Assembly (NCBI GenBank): GCA_020427625.1
Contig: JAGQOI010000348.1
Span: 1-7,883 of the forward strand
Length of the DNA stretch: 7,883 nt
Source of the DNA: Phycisphaerales bacterium
GTDB lineage: Bacteria; Planctomycetota; Phycisphaerae; Phycisphaerales; SM1A02
Direction of reading: 5' to 3'
In this document: positions 5,463 to 7,883 of the stretch, piece after piece
Layout: the number at the start of each line of letters is the position of its first letter
Position numbering within the stretch: position 1 is the stretch's first letter
Program-made: the position numbers and the translations under genes
The notes under the pieces: model-generated
The model's input: only the letters and a program-made list of their open reading frames with translations
Database searches by the model: none
Told to the model about the DNA's origin: nothing

Positions 5463-6487
5463 TCCAGGTGCTCCGCGCCGAGCCGCGCATCCGCCTCGAC
5501 ATCGGCGCGCAGACGGCGCCCGATGAGCGTCGCGAGCTCATGCGGCTCGAAGCCGCCGCCCGGACGCTTGAACGTCACGTCGGACGCCTCGATCGACGCG
5601 CCCGCCCGCAGGGCATGCCGCGTCACGATCGACTGCCGCGCCACCGCGCGCACGTCGGCCTCGATCGAACGCACGCGCTTCTCGACGGGCCCGACCATGC
5701 GCCAGGCGCGATGGGCGAGGGCGACGTAGCGGGCGAACGCGTCCGGCTCGAGCGACGCCGCGTGATCCGGTCCCGGCGCGGCCCGATCGTGCGTGAGGTG
5801 CTTTTCGAGCACGCGGGTGCCCGACGCGACGGCGAGCGCTCCGGTGTCCTCGCACGCGGTGTGATCGCTGTATCCGAGCGCGCGCGGCTCGACGCGGGCC
5901 ATCGCCGCCCGTCCGTTCAACGCCGCCTCGTCCTCCGGCGTCGGATACGCGCTCACGCAGTGCAGGAACACGCAAGGGTGCGCGCCGATCCACCCGGCCG
6001 CGCGGCTCACCTCGTCGAGACTGCCCGCGCCGGTGCTCACGAACAGCGGACGTCTCGTGCCGACCAGCGCTTCGAGCAGCGGCCGGTGCACGAGGTCCGG
6101 CGATGCGGTCTTGAACGCATCCCATCCGAGTCGCGCCGTCGCGTCGACGAGTTCGACGCTGAACACCGTCACGATCGCGTGCAGACCGGCCGCGTGGGCG
6201 ACGTGGACCCGACCCTCGAGCGCCGCGATCGACAACTCCAGCCCGCGCAGCATGCCGAACGGATCATCCTCGCCCGCGTCGACCTGGTAGCGAGCGAGCG
6301 TCGACGCGCGGCTGAGCAGTCGGTCGGCCTCGAACATCTGGAACTTCACCGCGTCCGCACCGGCGTCCGCGGCGGCGTGGATCAGCTCATCGGCCCGCGT
6401 GACGGCGCCGTCGTGGTTCACGCCGATCTCGGCGATGATGTACGGCGGCGCATCGGGTCCGATGGTGCGATCCCCGATCCGCATCAC
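5459..6487 (-). CDS. neuB: N-acetylneuraminate/legionaminate synthase family (NeuB-like)
   Basis: The 342-residue product matches the NeuB family, which condenses a ManNAc-type sugar with phosphoenolpyruvate to a nine-carbon nonulosonic acid. The TIM-barrel part (about 1-270) shows IIAEIGVNHDG (17-27), ADAVKFQMF (44-52), FKTASPDL (125-132), FVSTGAG (149-155), LHCVSAYPTP (175-184), LGYSDHT (204-210) and EKHLTHDRAAPGPDHAASLEPD (228-249). H209 and H230 are the expected metal ligands. Residues about 283-342 form the C-terminal SAF/antifreeze-like domain, including KRPGGGF, which normally closes over the partner active site of a dimer. The start may be GTG at 6487 (GTGA overlap, GGAGG at 7 bases) or ATG at 6484 (GGAGG at 10 bases); the GTG is chosen because it matches the other junctions. 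The gene is coupled to the NeuA-like and NeuC-like genes by 4-base overlaps. Confidence 0.93.
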   Translation of the reverse strand: MMRIGDRTIGPDAPPYIIAEIGVNHDGAVTRADELIHAAADAGADAVKFQMFEADRLLSRASTLARYQVDAGEDDPFGMLRGLELSIAALEGRVHVAHAAGLHAIVTVFSVELVDATARLGWDAFKTASPDLVHRPLLEALVGTRRPLFVSTGAGSLDEVSRAAGWIGAHPCVFLHCVSAYPTPEDEAALNGRAAMARVEPRALGYSDHTACEDTGALAVASGTRVLEKHLTHDRAAPGPDHAASLEPDAFARYVALAHRAWRMVGPVEKRVRSIEADVRAVARQSIVTRHALRAGASIEASDVTFKRPGGGFEPHELATLIGRRLRADVEADARLGAEHLE

Positions 6488-7197
6488 GACACCGCCTCCG
6501 CGCGATGCGCCAGGATCGCCTCCGCGACGGCGAGATCGACCGCGTCGTCCACGTCCACGACCGCGCCCGACTCGTTCACGATGCCGCGACGATCCGCGCC
6601 CAGGAAGGCATGCGGGCGACCCGGCACGACGGTCATGAGCGCCGTGCGACGAACGGCGATGACGCCGCCGTCCGGCAGCACGAGCGGCGGCAGATCCTGC
6701 CGTCGATACACGGTGTTCTCGACGTACGGCGTGACGCGATGGTCGTCGTCGATCTGCATCATCCAGAACGGGTGATGCTTGCCGACCGTCGAATACGACT
6801 GCACGCTGTCGGCGCCGGAGCGACGGAGTTCGGCGACGGCGCAGTCCGTGAGGTCCGGCGGGCGCACGGGGATGTTGCCGTAGAGGATGACGATGATGCC
6901 GGCGGGTGCGCCGTGCGCGCCGACCGCGTGACGCACCGCGTCGTCGACCGTCGCATGATCGTCGGCGAGCGCGGCCGGCCGGTCGATCACCGGGACGCCC
7001 ATCGCCCGAGCCGCCGCGGCGATCTCGGCGCCGTCCGTCGACACGATCGTCTCGTCGACCGACGTCGACTCGAGCGCATGGGCGATGGCATGCGCGATCA
7101 TCGGACGTCCGGCGACGAGGCGCGCGTTCTTGCCGGGCAGTCCCCGGCTTCCCGCGCGACCGATGACGACGGCCAGCACTCGGTCGTTCGCGCTCAC
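6484..7197 (-). CDS. neuA: CMP-nonulosonate cytidylyltransferase-like protein (NeuA-like, divergent motifs)
   Basis: The 237-residue product resembles acylneuraminate cytidylyltransferases, which activate nonulosonic acids with CTP to CMP-sugars. The nucleotide-binding N-terminus reads AVVIGRAGSRGLPGKN (9-24), where classical NeuA has IPARgGSKgiPgKN. Further family-like parts are RPMIAHAI (31-38), ETIVSTDGAEIAAAARAMG (49-67), IDRPAALADDHATVDDAVRHAV (71-92) and the C-terminal VDVDDAVDLAVAEAIL (214-229). At 106-113 it has YGNIPVRP where many members have a TSPLR-type sequence. It could therefore be a subfamily using a different sugar, or a related nucleotidyltransferase. The start is GTG at 7197, whose GTGA overlaps the TGA of the radical SAM gene. 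The frame continues upstream to 7572, but that part overlaps the radical SAM gene. No strong ribosome binding site is visible, so translation probably depends on coupling. Only the core length (about 230) fits the family. Confidence 0.85.
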   Translation of the reverse strand: MSANDRVLAVVIGRAGSRGLPGKNARLVAGRPMIAHAIAHALESTSVDETIVSTDGAEIAAAARAMGVPVIDRPAALADDHATVDDAVRHAVGAHGAPAGIIVILYGNIPVRPPDLTDCAVAELRRSGADSVQSYSTVGKHHPFWMMQIDDDHRVTPYVENTVYRRQDLPPLVLPDGGVIAVRRTALMTVVPGRPHAFLGADRRGIVNESGAVVDVDDAVDLAVAEAILAHRAEAVS

Positions 7198-7883
7198 GGT
7201 CGGGCCATCCGCGTCCGCGGCGTCATGCCGCCGTCGGCCCAGGCCGCCCGGCGCCAGGCGAGCACGTCGCGCCACAGGTCTTCGAGCGGGCGTTCCATGA
7301 TCGAACCCGCGCACGGGCGTTCGGGCAGTTCGAGTTCGCACATCGGCACGGTGCCGTCGGCGCAGACGATGAGACGGCGCCGGCCCTCGCGACGGGCGAC
7401 GTTGAGCGGGGTCGCCGCGCGCTCGAGATCGTTCGGCGCCTCGTGCACCGTGCCCTCGTAGGGCGGCGTCCCTTCGATGACGGCGGCGCCGAAGAGGTGC
7501 TGCCAACGGTCGAAGAACGTGTCGATGTCCTCGTAGGTCTCGTCGCAGCGCACGATGCGGGGCACGATCCACGGCAGACCGAGCGCCAGCGAGTCGCCGG
7601 GGCTGAAGCGCCGACGCCCGCCCTGAAGACGCACGATGTTGTCGATCAGGCGACCGAGATGATCCGTGCCGAACATCGCGGCCGCGGTGGCGCCGCGGTC
7701 GGCATGCAGATCGATCGACACGACGTCCGGAGCGCAGGCCGCGAGACGATCGACGACCGGCGGCTCGACATCGAGCGTCGTCCGGATGTGGACGCCGCCG
7801 ATGCCGGCGTCGCGGGCGAGCGCGACCATCGCATCGAACTCCGGATGCAGCAGCGGATCCCCGGCGCCCGCGAACGTGACGAC
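7194..7883 (-). CDS. Radical SAM enzyme, C-terminal part (N-terminus outside window)
   Basis: The frame runs from the TGA at 7194-7196 to the right edge without interruption, giving 229 visible residues. An internal ATG at 7829 is not the start, because the 18 residues before it (VVTFAGAGDPLLHPEFDA) are plainly family sequence. AGAGDPLLHPEF corresponds to the GGEPLLHPDF-type motif after the first strand of radical SAM barrels. Strand-helix units follow (VHIRTTLD, VVSIDLHAD, DNIVRLQGGR, LALGLPWIVPRIVR). The C-terminal LIVCADGTVPMCELELPERPCAGSIMERPLEDLWRD, with Cys at visible positions 174, 182 and 191, looks like a shortened SPASM/twitch cluster-binding region. The CxxxCxxC motif would lie outside the window. 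The product overlaps the NeuA-like start by four bases (GTGA), so the enzyme belongs to the nonulosonate operon. Its substrate is unknown; a sugar or sugar-carrier modification is an inference. Confidence 0.85.
   Translation of the reverse strand, partial: VVTFAGAGDPLLHPEFDAMVALARDAGIGGVHIRTTLDVEPPVVDRLAACAPDVVSIDLHADRGATAAAMFGTDHLGRLIDNIVRLQGGRRRFSPGDSLALGLPWIVPRIVRCDETYEDIDTFFDRWQHLFGAAVIEGTPPYEGTVHEAPNDLERAATPLNVARREGRRRLIVCADGTVPMCELELPERPCAGSIMERPLEDLWRDVLAWRRAAWADGGMTPRTRMARP

Noticed and set aside
4251..7461. Several long plus-strand open frames opposite neuC, neuB, neuA and the radical SAM gene
   Set aside because: They mirror the codon structure of the real minus-strand genes and show no recognisable protein features.
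7198..7572. N-terminal extension of the NeuA-like protein
   Set aside because: The region codes for the radical SAM C-terminus in another frame, and the extension is Arg-rich without family similarity. The GTG at 7197 gives the normal NeuA length.

Overview
The window is a very G+C-rich bacterial chromosomal segment with almost every base used. It holds eight protein genes, two of them cut by the window edges. There are no RNA genes, insertion sequences, CRISPR arrays or other mobile signatures. Seven of the eight genes lie on the minus strand; only the amidase lipoprotein gene is on the plus strand. The mix of genes (a Tat-type lipoprotein amidase, HD-GYP and HDOD signalling proteins, a free-standing LON domain and a nonulosonate operon), together with the codon use, would fit a planctomycete-like (e.g. 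Phycisphaerae) or another free-living Gram-negative bacterium. This taxonomic reading is an inference only.

Layout from left to right. (1) Positions 1-1071, minus: an HD-GYP domain protein, cut at its C-terminus by the left edge. (2) A divergent gap of about 270 bases with a strong small hairpin in the HD-GYP leader. (3) Positions 1340-2092, plus: a Tat-exported, lipid-anchored N-acetylmuramoyl-L-alanine amidase. (4) Positions 2186-2554 and 2566-3273, minus: a small multi-pass membrane protein directly downstream of a stand-alone LON-domain protein, 11 bases apart. (5) Positions 3352-4239, minus: an HDOD-domain signalling protein. (6) Positions 4347 to the right edge, minus: a tightly packed sugar operon, read in the order radical SAM enzyme, NeuA-like, NeuB-like, NeuC-like.

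The operon is the main feature. NeuC-like (hydrolysing UDP-sugar 2-epimerase), NeuB-like (phosphoenolpyruvate-condensing synthase) and NeuA-like (CMP-sugar synthetase) form the three-step core of nonulosonic acid synthesis (sialic acid, legionaminic acid or a relative). The product would be an activated nine-carbon acidic sugar for surface glycans or protein glycosylation. All three gene junctions in this operon use the same 4-base overlap, in which the GTG start of the next gene overlaps the TGA stop of the previous one. The first visible gene encodes a radical SAM enzyme with a Cys-containing, SPASM-like tail. It is translationally coupled to the sugar genes and its role there is not obvious. 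The NeuA-like protein also departs from the classical family motifs. This coupled radical SAM/nonulosonate module is the best candidate here for something not yet described.

The remaining genes look like housekeeping or signalling functions: cyclic-di-GMP-type or HD-superfamily signalling, peptidoglycan cleavage and a LON-fold protein. All appear intact where fully visible, and I found no frameshifts.
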